Shown here one piece after another: positions 16,799-24,921 of a DNA stretch of 64,000 nt. The stretch's first letter is position 1. Each line of letters begins with the position of its first letter. This DNA comes from UBA2336 sp031395485 (lineage in GTDB: Bacteria; Bacteroidota; Bacteroidia; Cytophagales; Cyclobacteriaceae). Under the pieces are notes generated by a model. That model had not been told where the DNA came from. It did not search any database and saw only the letters and a program-made list of their open reading frames with translations. The DNA is taken from NCBI GenBank assembly GCA_031395485.1, contig JANNUS010000005.1:207133-271132 (forward strand). The letters run 5' to 3'. The position numbers and the translations under genes were made by a program.

Positions 16799-17977
16799 AT
16801 GCATCAACTTCGATTGTTTGTTTTTATTTTTTTAAGCTGCTCACCAATTATTTCATTCGCTGTTTCAGTAAAAGGGTATGTGTTTGTTGATAAAAACGCT
16901 AACGGTATCCGCGATAAAAATGAAAGTGGTGTTAAGGATGTTATGATTTCAGATCAGGTCACGATCGTTACAACGAATGCCGATGGATTTTATCAATTTG
17001 AGAGTACCCATAATTTGGGTTATGTATTTATTAGTCAGCCGAACGGATTTATTGTTAAGGGACTATTTTGGAAGCGTATACCGAAGGGTCAATCGGAGTT
17101 TACAGGCGATTTTCCATTGAGCATTGCTCCCACCTTATCCAAGGTTACGTTCATTCATGCTTCCGATACGCATATTAGTGAATCATCCGTTGATCGAATT
17201 CAAAAGTTAAGAGAAAAGGCAGACTCTCTTAAACCGGCTTTTATTCTGATATCGGGTGATCTTATTAAAGATGCGCTTCGTGTTTCGGAAAAAGAAGCCA
17301 CCAGCCTTTACGAATTATACCTTGCAGAGATTAATAAATTTTCATTTCCGGTTTATAGCATACCGGGCAATCATGAACTTTTTGGAATTGAACGACACAG
17401 TTCCCTTGTAAATTCCACGCATCCGCTTTACGGAAAAGAAATGTATCGTCATTATTTGGGACCCGATTACTACTCATTCAATTATGGAGGCATTCACTTT
17501 GTTGGAATAAACTCGGTTGACTATAACGATCTTTGGTATTATGGTTTTGTTGATTCTCTCCAGCTAACGTGGCTTAAAAAAGACATTTCCATAATAAATA
17601 AGTCGACCCCCGTTGTAACGTTTAACCACATTCCGTTTTATTCAGGAGGGTTAAGCATGTGGACCTATCGGGATGAAGAACCAGGAAGTACACTCATATC
17701 GGCTAACGGGGAAAAAACTTTCCGTCATATCGTAAGCAATGCCGATGCCGTAATGAGTATACTAAAAAATAATTCACACACCTTAGCACTGGCAGGCCAT
17801 TATCATGCTTCACAGCAATTTACAATTGAAGGTGTAGGTCAACCGACTCGGTTCCACCAAACAGCCGCCATTATTGGGGCATCTCAATTAGGTACCACTG
17901 TGCTGCCCTCGGGCTTTACTTTGTACACGATTGAAAAAGGCAAAATTGATAATGGAAAGTTCATCCTGCTTAAGTAA
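16799..17977 (+). CDS. Secreted calcineurin-like metallophosphoesterase
   Basis: A 392-residue protein. A signal peptide (about 1-22) is followed by a small beta domain with a Ca-loop-like VDKNANGIRDKNESG (about 30-44), of the kind seen in SdrD-B/metallophosphoesterase N-domains. The catalytic domain has the full dinuclear-metal set: D123-x-H125 (ASDTHIS), ISGDLI, PGNHE, FNHIPF and AGHYHAS. It likely hydrolyses a phosphoester in the periplasm or outside the cell; the substrate is unknown. ATG 16799 precedes the signal peptide. It is convergent with alkA across 6 bp. Confidence 0.85.
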   Translation: MHQLRLFVFIFLSCSPIISFAVSVKGYVFVDKNANGIRDKNESGVKDVMISDQVTIVTTNADGFYQFESTHNLGYVFISQPNGFIVKGLFWKRIPKGQSEFTGDFPLSIAPTLSKVTFIHASDTHISESSVDRIQKLREKADSLKPAFILISGDLIKDALRVSEKEATSLYELYLAEINKFSFPVYSIPGNHELFGIERHSSLVNSTHPLYGKEMYRHYLGPDYYSFNYGGIHFVGINSVDYNDLWYYGFVDSLQLTWLKKDISIINKSTPVVTFNHIPFYSGGLSMWTYRDEEPGSTLISANGEKTFRHIVSNADAVMSILKNNSHTLALAGHYHASQQFTIEGVGQPTRFHQTAAIIGASQLGTTVLPSGFTLYTIEKGKIDNGKFILLK

Positions 17978-17983
17978 CAATCC

Positions 17984-18865
17984 TCACAAACTCTTCCACA
18001 AATACAAAGTAGCGTACGCTTCCCATCCTTTGTAGTTCCTAAAAATCTGTTTCACCTGATCAAGGGAAGGTTTTTTCTTCATTCCCTTTAGATTTTTAAT
18101 CGCGTTGTGAATGCCTGCATCCTCCAACGGAAAAGCATCAGGATATCGAAATGTTTTCATCATTGCATAGTTGGCTGTCCAATTGCCAACACCTTTTATG
18201 CTCATCAATATTTCTTTTGCTTCTTGCAATGGCAACCCTCTTAGTTTTTCTTTTGAGATGTGTCCACTGGCAAAGGCTTCTGCAATATTTACAGCGTACT
18301 TGCTCTTCTGCCGAGAAAACTGAAGAGGAAGCAATTCCGCATCGCCCAGCGTGGCTACACGGGTGGGCGTTGGAAATAAAAAATAATTCTGATCCTCCCA
18401 AAAAAGCTTTTCTCCAAAATTCTCAACAAATCGTTGCTTTAGTGTGTACGCAAATTGAATGTTAATTTGCTGACCAATTACAGCCCATACCAATGATTCA
18501 AATAGATCGGGTTGGCCAATTATTCTATATCCATAGTGCTTTTTTACTAACTCCTTTAATATTGGGTCTTTCTTTGCAAGTTTGTAAAAAGGAGTAAGAT
18601 CGGTTTCAAGATCAAACCATTCGCGTACATACTCCACAACCTGCTTCTTTATATCAGTAGAGGGTGTTGTATTCATAAACTCCAACACAAGGCCCGCATC
18701 CTGATTTCTTACGTTGAATAGAATTAAGGTGTCATCCAGCCGCAATAGCTTTACAACGCCATCTTCCTGAACACGATGCAACACTTCTTTAGGTGAACGC
18801 TTCAAGAATTGAAGATTCTGTTCATACCTAAATTCTTTCGGTACTGATATTCGAACAATTGACAT
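17984..18865 (-). CDS. alkA: DNA-3-methyladenine glycosylase II, AlkA family
   Basis: A 293-residue helix-hairpin-helix glycosylase that removes alkylated bases from DNA. It has the N-terminal AlkA_N-like domain, then SLVWAVIGQQINIQFAY, the HhH motif LMSIKGVGNWTANY and the catalytic aspartate D249 in FPLEDAGIHNAI. The neighbours on the plus strand are an Ada metal-binding-domain protein and an Ada-like regulator-methyltransferase. The three probably make up an alkylation response. The start lies near a possible divergent promoter shared with them. Confidence 0.9.
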   Translation of the reverse strand: MSIVRISVPKEFRYEQNLQFLKRSPKEVLHRVQEDGVVKLLRLDDTLILFNVRNQDAGLVLEFMNTTPSTDIKKQVVEYVREWFDLETDLTPFYKLAKKDPILKELVKKHYGYRIIGQPDLFESLVWAVIGQQINIQFAYTLKQRFVENFGEKLFWEDQNYFLFPTPTRVATLGDAELLPLQFSRQKSKYAVNIAEAFASGHISKEKLRGLPLQEAKEILMSIKGVGNWTANYAMMKTFRYPDAFPLEDAGIHNAIKNLKGMKKKPSLDQVKQIFRNYKGWEAYATLYLWKSL

Positions 18866-18968
18866 GTACCCAAAGTACTCTGATCAAACTCTCCTATCCA
18901 AATTCTTACAACTGATTAGCAAGTTTCGGGTTGGAATTAAGGTAGAACTCTCGCAAAATTACGCAACC

Positions 18969-19217
18969 ATGCTATATCACTTAACCATCCCCTATTCTGA
19001 ATTGAGAAAATTGATTCATTCTGGTAAAATCAAACTTACTGGCAACGCTCTCTTAAAAATTTATGGTGCACTTTCGTGCTCCTCCGGCAAGCGGATGAAG
19101 AAAGAGAATAGGGTTTTCTTTAAAAATGAAAAAGAGGCAAAACAATTGGGATTCAGAGCGTGTAGTCATTGCTTGCATAAAAAATACAGACAGCGGAGTG
19201 AGCAAGAATCAGGTTGA
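18969..19217 (+). CDS. Stand-alone Ada metal-binding-domain protein
   Basis: About 82 residues from ATG 18969. An in-frame ATG at 18864 would add 35 residues that antisense the alkA start and look unlike the family. The body YSELRKLIHSGKIKLTGN, KIYGALSCSSGKRMKKENRV and GFRACSHCLHKKY matches the Ada N-terminal methyl-phosphotriester domain. In E. coli Ada four cysteines hold zinc with spacing CxxxC then CxxC. Here the first pair reads C-S-S-G-K, so the second ligand is lysine and only three cysteines remain. It may be a modified sensor. It sits 38 bp before the AraC-methyltransferase gene. Confidence 0.8.
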   Translation: MLYHLTIPYSELRKLIHSGKIKLTGNALLKIYGALSCSSGKRMKKENRVFFKNEKEAKQLGFRACSHCLHKKYRQRSEQESG

Positions 19218-19255
19218 AAATTCGATCGATCAGACTGAATTTTGAACTATAAAAA

Positions 19256-20152
19256 ATGCATAGCTTTATGTTACACGTGACCCACGAAACAGACATCAAC
19301 TACAACCGGATTGAAAAGGCAATCCAATACTTGGAGGAAAACTTTCAGCACCAGCCCGAATTGGATGAGGTGGCAGAGAAAGTACACCTTTCTCCTTTTC
19401 ACTTTCAACGTATCTTCACAGACTGGGCAGGCATCAGCCCTAAGCGATTTTTGCAATTTCTTACGGTCGACTTTTTAAAAACAAAACTGGAAGAATCTAA
19501 AAATATGGTAGAGGCTGCCGATGCGGCCGGGCTTTCCAGTCAATCACGTGTGTATGATTTGTTTACTACACTGGAAGCTGTTACGCCACAGGAATACAAA
19601 CAAAAAGGTTCAGGCATTCGCATAGAATATGGAGTGCATGAAACACCTTTCGGATTGTGCTTGATTGGTATAACGGAACGCGGTATCTGTTGGCTTTCGT
19701 TCATTGGTACGGATGAAGATCCAAAACACGAATTAGAAAAAATGAAGGAACACTGGCATAATTCAATTTTTCATCAAGATCAAAATTTGACCCTAGCATT
19801 TATTCATTCCATCTTTAACCGCAAAGCCACAGACCTGCCTGCCGGCAAGGCAGGGTCGCAAAGAAAACTCCACGTATTTGTAAAGGGGACAAATTTTCAA
19901 ATTAAAGTGTGGGAAGCCTTGTTGAGAATTCCCATTGGGGACATTACTACTTATCAGGGAATTGCGCAGCAAATTCAAAGTCCGAAAGCCATGCAGGCTG
20001 TGGGTTCGGCTGTAGGATCAAACCACATCGCCTACCTGGTTCCATGTCACCGTGTAATCCGCAAAGATGGAATATTAGGTGAGTACCGCTGGAGTTCAAC
20101 ACGCAAGAAAAGTATTATTGGCTGGGAGATGGCGAAGGCATCGGGATTTTAA
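19256..20152 (+). CDS. ada: AraC-type regulator fused to O6-methylguanine-DNA methyltransferase
   Basis: A 298-residue fusion. Residues about 15-110 are an AraC helix-turn-helix (LSPFHFQRIFTDWAGISPKRF, AGLSSQSRVYDLF). Residues about 125-298 are the alkyltransferase, with acceptor C264 in LVPCHRVIRKDG and the AVGSAVGSN loop. It lacks the N-terminal zinc domain of E. coli Ada, which is a separate gene just upstream. An in-frame stretch DLPAGKAG (about residue 193) is encoded by a palindromic repeat and interrupts the methyltransferase N-terminal subdomain. It probably repairs O6-methylguanine and regulates neighbours. The start could be ATG 19256 or the ATG at 19268. Confidence 0.88.
   Translation: MHSFMLHVTHETDINYNRIEKAIQYLEENFQHQPELDEVAEKVHLSPFHFQRIFTDWAGISPKRFLQFLTVDFLKTKLEESKNMVEAADAAGLSSQSRVYDLFTTLEAVTPQEYKQKGSGIRIEYGVHETPFGLCLIGITERGICWLSFIGTDEDPKHELEKMKEHWHNSIFHQDQNLTLAFIHSIFNRKATDLPAGKAGSQRKLHVFVKGTNFQIKVWEALLRIPIGDITTYQGIAQQIQSPKAMQAVGSAVGSNHIAYLVPCHRVIRKDGILGEYRWSSTRKKSIIGWEMAKASGF
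19834..19854. repeat. Palindromic repeat read through inside the Ada-like gene
   Basis: CCTGCCT (19834-19840) and AGGCAGG (19848-19854) are perfect inverted arms around GCCGGCA. It looks like the GC-rich CCTGCC/GGCAGG palindromes found scattered in Bacteroidota intergenic DNA, and it is much more GC-rich than its surroundings. Here it is coding and contributes about seven residues (LPAGKAG) without breaking the frame. Confidence 0.7.
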
Positions 20153-20165
20153 CAAGCGGGTAGAA

Positions 20166-20815
20166 ATGAAAACAACATCGCTAAAAATTCATGCGTCCGA
20201 ATTCCTTGGTGATGTATCAGCTGAAATCCTCCATCCTGAAAATATAAAATACATACTTACGTTGGCACATGGTGCAGGCGCGGGTATGAATCATCCCTTC
20301 ATGACGGCCCTATCGAATGAATTAGCTGCATTGGACATTGGTACGTTGCGATTTAACTTCCCCTTTACAGAACAGAAAAAGAAAAGGCCTGATGTTCCTG
20401 CGGTAGCGCATAAAACAATTGAAGCTGCTATTCTAAAAGTAAAGGAGTTATTTCCTTCCACCCCAATTTTTAGTGGTGGTAAATCTTTTGGCGGACGAAT
20501 GACTTCACAATATTTATCAAAGCAAGAGTCACATACTGTAAATGGAATTGTATTTGTTGGTTTCCCATTGCATCCTTCTGGGAAACCATCCGTTGAACGG
20601 GCCGAACATTTAAAGGATGTTAAGGCACCTATGCTGTTTCTTCAGGGAACGCGTGATAAATTGGCAATTGGAATTTGATCGAGCAGGTAACTTCTTCGTT
20701 GCCACTAGCAAAACTTATAAGGTTTGAAGGTACTGATCATAGTTTTAAAGCCGCAAGACAAAATATTACCCCGTTGATTGCTCTATCTATAAAGGAGTGG
20801 ATGACTAATCCATGA
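20166..20815 (+). pseudogene. Alpha/beta hydrolase (Tex30/KANL3-like), frameshifted
   Basis: From ATG 20166 the frame encodes an alpha/beta hydrolase: LAHGAGAGMNHPFM (oxyanion region), nucleophile in SGGKSFGGR, and acid residue in QGTRDKL. It stops at TGA 20676-20678 after DKLAIGI. The rest of the fold continues at once in the -1 frame from about 20666 (NWNLIEQVTSSLPLAKLI) to TGA 20813-20815. That part holds the expected catalytic histidine in FEGTDHSFKAA. Restoring one base near 20664-20668 (for example a third A in GCAATTGG) would join the halves into about 216 residues. Either a real inactivating indel, a sequence error, or recoding; no slippery site is obvious. Confidence 0.8.
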
Positions 20816-20820
20816 TTCGC

Positions 20821-20850
20821 GGATACGATCGTTCGTAACCCTATTTTTTT
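20821..20850 (+). terminator. Terminator after the frameshifted hydrolase
   Basis: GGATACG (20821-20827) pairs with CGTAACC (20834-20840) with one A-A mismatch and a 6-nt loop. CTATTTTTTT follows. It lies 5 bp after the restored stop codon of the hydrolase, which supports 20815 as the ancestral gene end. Confidence 0.6.
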
Positions 20851-20937
20851 ACATACTTCCAGTTTCTGATCTTTCCTTCGGCCAATTGTATTCACTGAAA
20901 AATACAGTTTTCTGCTTACCTTCAAAAAAATATTAGT

Positions 20938-21498
20938 ATGCCTCACATCGTAATTTTATCCGCTAGTGTACGCACCGGAAGAAACAGTCATCGGGTAGCT
21001 CTGTATTTCAAGAAATTTCTGGAAGAAACTAAATCCGCAACCAGCGAGATTTTGGATTTAGCAATTTCTAATTTTCCGGTATTCAATGAACGCTTACAAT
21101 TTCAGGAATCTCCATCAACAGAAGTGCTTGATTTTGCAAAAAAGATTAAATCTGCCGATGGGGTAATCATGATTACACCTGAATACAATGGAGGATACCC
21201 TGCCAGCTTAAAAAATATTATAGATCTCCTTTATACTGAGTGGCGCAGAAAACCGATTGCCATCGTTACCGTATCGGACGGAGTTTTTGGTGGAACGCAG
21301 GTGATAACTTCGCTTCAATTTTCATTGTGGAAAATCCGCGCGTGGACAGTTCCTGCTATGTTTCCGGTTCCACAAGTCCAGCATTCTTTTGATGAAGTGG
21401 GCAATCCAACCGATAAAACCGCTACCGATAAAAGGGCCAAGGTCTTTATTGATGAACTCTTTTGGTGCATTGAGGCTAACAAACGCATGACTGATTAA
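20938..21498 (+). CDS. NAD(P)H-dependent FMN reductase family protein
   Basis: A 186-residue flavodoxin-like oxidoreductase. It has the phosphate-binding LSASVRTGRNSHRVA at the N-terminus and the family motif TPEYNGGYPASLKNIIDLLY near residue 80. These proteins reduce FMN, quinones or azo dyes in the cytoplasm; the true substrate is unknown. ATG 20938 starts directly at the first strand. It is a single gene behind the hydrolase terminator. Confidence 0.85.
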   Translation: MPHIVILSASVRTGRNSHRVALYFKKFLEETKSATSEILDLAISNFPVFNERLQFQESPSTEVLDFAKKIKSADGVIMITPEYNGGYPASLKNIIDLLYTEWRRKPIAIVTVSDGVFGGTQVITSLQFSLWKIRAWTVPAMFPVPQVQHSFDEVGNPTDKTATDKRAKVFIDELFWCIEANKRMTD

Positions 21499-21689
21499 TT
21501 TCCGCCATACCAAATATCTCCATCCACTTATTCTTCCAATGCAAAACCATAGCTAGTCTTTTAAGGTAGAATTGTCTACACAATCGGAAATATTGTCACA
21601 TTAGGGAAGTTCTTTTTAAAGAAATAAGACAGAATTGCTTCTTTCTATCAATGGTGTGTGGTTTGATCGGGTATTAAAAAATTCAGATC

Positions 21690-24305
21690 ATGAACTTCGA
21701 GAAGTTTACCATAAAATCACAGGAAGCACTGCAAAAGTCGGCTGAGATTGCCATGAGCAAACAACAGCAGGCAATTGAGCCAGGGCACTTATTGAAAGCT
21801 ATTCTTGAAACCGATGAAAATGTTTCTGGTTATGTTTTCAAAAAATTAAATGTGAATGAATCTATCCTTGGCAATAAGCTAGAGGAAATTCTAAATGCTT
21901 ATCCACACGTATCCGGGCAGCAATCATATTTATCGACAACTTCAAATTCAGTACTTCAGCAAGCTGAAAAAGAATTACGCGAATTCAAAGATGAATACGT
22001 AGCAATTGAGCACTTGCTGTTAGCACTCCTTGCTACAAAAGATAAAGTATCCTCCATTATGAAAGATGCGGGCTTTGAACGAGCCGGTTTGATTAAAGCT
22101 ATAAAAGAGCTTCGTGGGGGCTCAAAAGTTACGGACCAAAATGCGGAGGCAAAATATAAATCACTTGAGCGATACTCTAAAAATCTGAACGATCTTGCCA
22201 AGCAAGGTAAAATTGACCCCGTCATTGGCCGCGATGAAGAGATCAGACGTGTCCTGCAAATATTATCGCGCAGAACAAAGAACAACCCAATTTTACTCGG
22301 TGAACCCGGTGTTGGTAAAACAGCCATTGTTGAAGGCATGGCACAGCGAATCGTAAACGGTGATGTGCCTGAGAATCTAAAAAGCAAAATACTGGTATCG
22401 TTAGATATGGGTCTTTTAGTAGCAGGCGCAAAATATAAAGGCGAGTTTGAAGAACGCTTAAAGTCCGTAATCAAAGAAGTAACGGACTCCAATGGTCAAA
22501 TCATTCTATTTATTGATGAGATTCATACGCTTGTTGGCGCGGGTGGTGGCGAAGGTGCTATGGATGCTGCCAATCTGTTAAAGCCTGCACTGGCACGCGG
22601 AGAACTTCATGCTATTGGGGCAACAACATTAAAAGAGTATCAGAAATACATTGAGAAAGACAAAGCATTGGAGCGCAGATTTCAATCTGTGATTGTAGAT
22701 GAGCCTTCAGTCGAAGATTCAATTTCCATTCTACGAGGAATCAAAGACAAATATGAATTGCACCATGGCGTTCGCATTAAAGATGATGCCGTAATTTCTG
22801 CGGTAGAATTATCAAGCCGATACATTAGCGATCGTTTTTTGCCAGATAAAGCTATTGACCTGATGGATGAAGCCGCTGCAAAATTGCGTCTGGAGATGGA
22901 TTCTCTTCCCGAAGAACTCGATGAGTTAAATCGGAAGATCATGCAACTCGAAATTGAGCGAGAGGCCATCCGAAGAGAAAAAGGTAAAGAGAAAGAAGGC
23001 ATCCTCAGCAAAGAGATCGCTGAGCTATCGGAAGAACGTAACTCCCTTAAAGCTAAATGGGAAAGTGAGAAAGCCGTTGTACACGGCATTCAAAAACATA
23101 AAGAATCGATTGACCGATTAAAATTTGAGGCTGAGCAAGCTGAGAAAGCTGGTGACTACGGCAAGGTTGCAGAAATTCGCTATGGAAAAATAGTGGAGGC
23201 TGAAAAACAGTTAAATGAATTTCAGAGGCAGATGAAGGATATGCAGGGAGAGAAGACTTTGCTAAAAGAAGAAGTTGATAGCGAAGACATTGCCGAGGTG
23301 GTGGCCAAGTGGACAGGCATACCCGTTTCAAAAATGCTCCAGAGCGAACGTGAAAAACTTTTAGACCTTGAAAAAGAACTCAGTAAACGTGTAGCTGGTC
23401 AGGAAGAAGCTATTCAGGCGTTGAGTGATGCTGTACGCAGAAGTCGTGCAGGACTACAAGATCCGAAACGCCCAATTGGTTCATTCATTTTCATGGGAAC
23501 TACCGGTGTAGGTAAAACAGAATTATCGAAAGCACTTGCCGATTATCTGTTTAACGATGAACACGCCATGGTACGCATTGACATGAGCGAATACCAGGAA
23601 CGCCACAGCGTGAGTCGTTTGATTGGCGCGCCTCCCGGCTATGTTGGGTATGATGAAGGCGGTCAACTTACAGAGGCCATTCGAAGAAGACCCTATTCTG
23701 TGGTTTTGTTGGATGAAATTGAAAAAGCTCACCCGGATGTATTTAATATTTTATTGCAAGTGTTAGATGATGGCCGGCTAACAGACAACAAGGGTCGGAT
23801 CGCGAATTTCAAGAACACAATCATCATCATGACCACGAACATTGGCTCGCAGATCATTCAGGACAGTTTTGAGAAAATTACCGATGAGAATTATTTCGAA
23901 GTACTGGAAAGTACGAAAGACGATGTTCTATCGTTATTACGAAAAACGGTGCGTCCCGAATTTGTTAACAGGATTGATGAAATTATCATGTTCCGGCCAC
24001 TAAGTCAGAAAGACATTCGAAAGATTGTGGATATACAGGTTGATTTGGTAAGAAAGCGCTTAGAAGCAGCTGGAGTACGAATAGAGATTTCAGATGCTGC
24101 CTGCGATCGATTGGCTAAATTAGGGTTCGACCCACAATTTGGCGCACGGCCGTTGAAGCGAGTTTTACAACGGGAAATTTTAAACGAGCTATCGAAACAA
24201 ATATTGTCTGGGAAGGTTCATAAAGATTCTGTGATTTTTGTTGAAATAAAAAATGAAACAGACTTCGTTTTTGAGAACCTTGAGGCTGCAAATGTTGTTA
24301 AGTAA
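21690..24305 (+). CDS. clpB: ATP-dependent disaggregase ClpB
   Basis: An 871-residue Hsp100 chaperone that extracts polypeptides from aggregates with DnaK. The order is: Clp N-domain repeats (1-150), first AAA+ with GEPGVGKT (about 206) and LFIDEIHTLVGAG, a long coiled-coil M-domain (about 405-525) that marks ClpB over ClpA/C, second AAA+ with GTTGVGKT (about 602) and VLLDEIEKAHPDVF, and a D2-small domain with FGARPLKRVLQ. No ClpP-docking loop is evident. The 191 bp upstream contain a short inverted repeat (ATTGT-CTAC-ACAAT), but I recognise no heat-shock operator. Confidence 0.96.
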   Translation: MNFEKFTIKSQEALQKSAEIAMSKQQQAIEPGHLLKAILETDENVSGYVFKKLNVNESILGNKLEEILNAYPHVSGQQSYLSTTSNSVLQQAEKELREFKDEYVAIEHLLLALLATKDKVSSIMKDAGFERAGLIKAIKELRGGSKVTDQNAEAKYKSLERYSKNLNDLAKQGKIDPVIGRDEEIRRVLQILSRRTKNNPILLGEPGVGKTAIVEGMAQRIVNGDVPENLKSKILVSLDMGLLVAGAKYKGEFEERLKSVIKEVTDSNGQIILFIDEIHTLVGAGGGEGAMDAANLLKPALARGELHAIGATTLKEYQKYIEKDKALERRFQSVIVDEPSVEDSISILRGIKDKYELHHGVRIKDDAVISAVELSSRYISDRFLPDKAIDLMDEAAAKLRLEMDSLPEELDELNRKIMQLEIEREAIRREKGKEKEGILSKEIAELSEERNSLKAKWESEKAVVHGIQKHKESIDRLKFEAEQAEKAGDYGKVAEIRYGKIVEAEKQLNEFQRQMKDMQGEKTLLKEEVDSEDIAEVVAKWTGIPVSKMLQSEREKLLDLEKELSKRVAGQEEAIQALSDAVRRSRAGLQDPKRPIGSFIFMGTTGVGKTELSKALADYLFNDEHAMVRIDMSEYQERHSVSRLIGAPPGYVGYDEGGQLTEAIRRRPYSVVLLDEIEKAHPDVFNILLQVLDDGRLTDNKGRIANFKNTIIIMTTNIGSQIIQDSFEKITDENYFEVLESTKDDVLSLLRKTVRPEFVNRIDEIIMFRPLSQKDIRKIVDIQVDLVRKRLEAAGVRIEISDAACDRLAKLGFDPQFGARPLKRVLQREILNELSKQILSGKVHKDSVIFVEIKNETDFVFENLEAANVVK

Positions 24306-24362
24306 TTGGTTTAAGGATAGTCTCGCGTTCAGCGAGATGGATTGAGGGGGTTTGGTTGATTG

Positions 24363-24390
24363 CCCCGGGGTGGTTCCCGGGGTTTTTTTT
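24363..24390 (+). terminator. Strong terminator after clpB
   Basis: CCCCGGG (24363-24369) pairs with CCCGGGG (24376-24382) around GTGGTT, followed by eight T. It lies 58 bp after the clpB stop and is a typical intrinsic terminator. Confidence 0.9.
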
Positions 24391-24400
24391 ATTGGGTAGG

Positions 24401-24428
24401 GTAGGGACGCAATATCTTGCATCTCTAC
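24401..24428. repeat. Dispersed palindrome GTAGRGACGCAA, copy 1
   Basis: An imperfect 28-bp palindrome that starts GTAGGGACGCAA and ends TTGCATCTCTAC. A second copy lies at 60982-61009. It resembles a short repeat common between genes in many bacteria. On the minus strand its TAG forms the stop codon of the NTF2-like gene (24425-24427). Confidence 0.65.
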
Positions 24429-24856
24429 TTTTTGTCTTCTCTCCAGAAAATCTTTCCAACAATTTTCCACTCATTATTAATTTTGAGCAAATTCATGTAA
24501 TCGTGAAAAATATAGGTGCCTCCATCTATCTCCAACCGGGCTTGTGCCGCAGTGCCTGAGATCGTTGTGTAGACAATTTTTGTTTTACGCTCACTCTTCT
24601 TTCCGGCATTAGCTTTCGCGCGGGTTAAAAATTCTGCAATTGGAATATCACGATACTCTCCGGTCTTGTTATCAATAAATCGCATGGATGCCGATTTATG
24701 AAAGGCCTTATTCAGCCTAACGGTATCACCATAGGTACCGCCATCCAGGTAATTCATAAGTGTTTCTTTAACGGCTGATTCTTCTTGAGCATCCTGTGCC
24801 AGCACCCACGAAACACAAAATACAAAACAGAATAAGATTGTTGTAAACTTGGCCAT
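24425..24856 (-). CDS. Secreted NTF2-like (lumazine-binding-type) protein
   Basis: A 143-residue protein. A signal peptide (TTILFCFVFCVSWVLAQ) precedes a compact cone-shaped domain of the NTF2-like/Lumazine_bd_2 type: ESAVKETLMNYLDGG, ARLEIDGGTYIFHDYMNLLK and NEWKIVGKIFW. No catalytic residues are evident and the ligand is unknown. The stop codon TAG falls inside a palindromic repeat, which suggests that insertion of the element reset the C-terminus (REDKK). It may be cotranscribed with the epimerase gene 65 bp upstream. Confidence 0.75.
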   Translation of the reverse strand: MAKFTTILFCFVFCVSWVLAQDAQEESAVKETLMNYLDGGTYGDTVRLNKAFHKSASMRFIDNKTGEYRDIPIAEFLTRAKANAGKKSERKTKIVYTTISGTAAQARLEIDGGTYIFHDYMNLLKINNEWKIVGKIFWREDKK

Positions 24857-24921
24857 AGTCTTGGGGATTAGTTTCCAATACTTACGACCGTTCGATGAGT
24901 TTGTTGCCTAAACTGGATTTA

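Noticed and set aside
18864..18968. Upstream 35-codon extension of the Ada metal-binding-domain gene
   Set aside because: Antisense to the alkA start and unlike the family; ATG 18969 gives the standard N-terminus.
21956..22492. 178-codon open frame antisense to clpB
   Set aside because: Shadow of the first AAA+ domain of ClpB.
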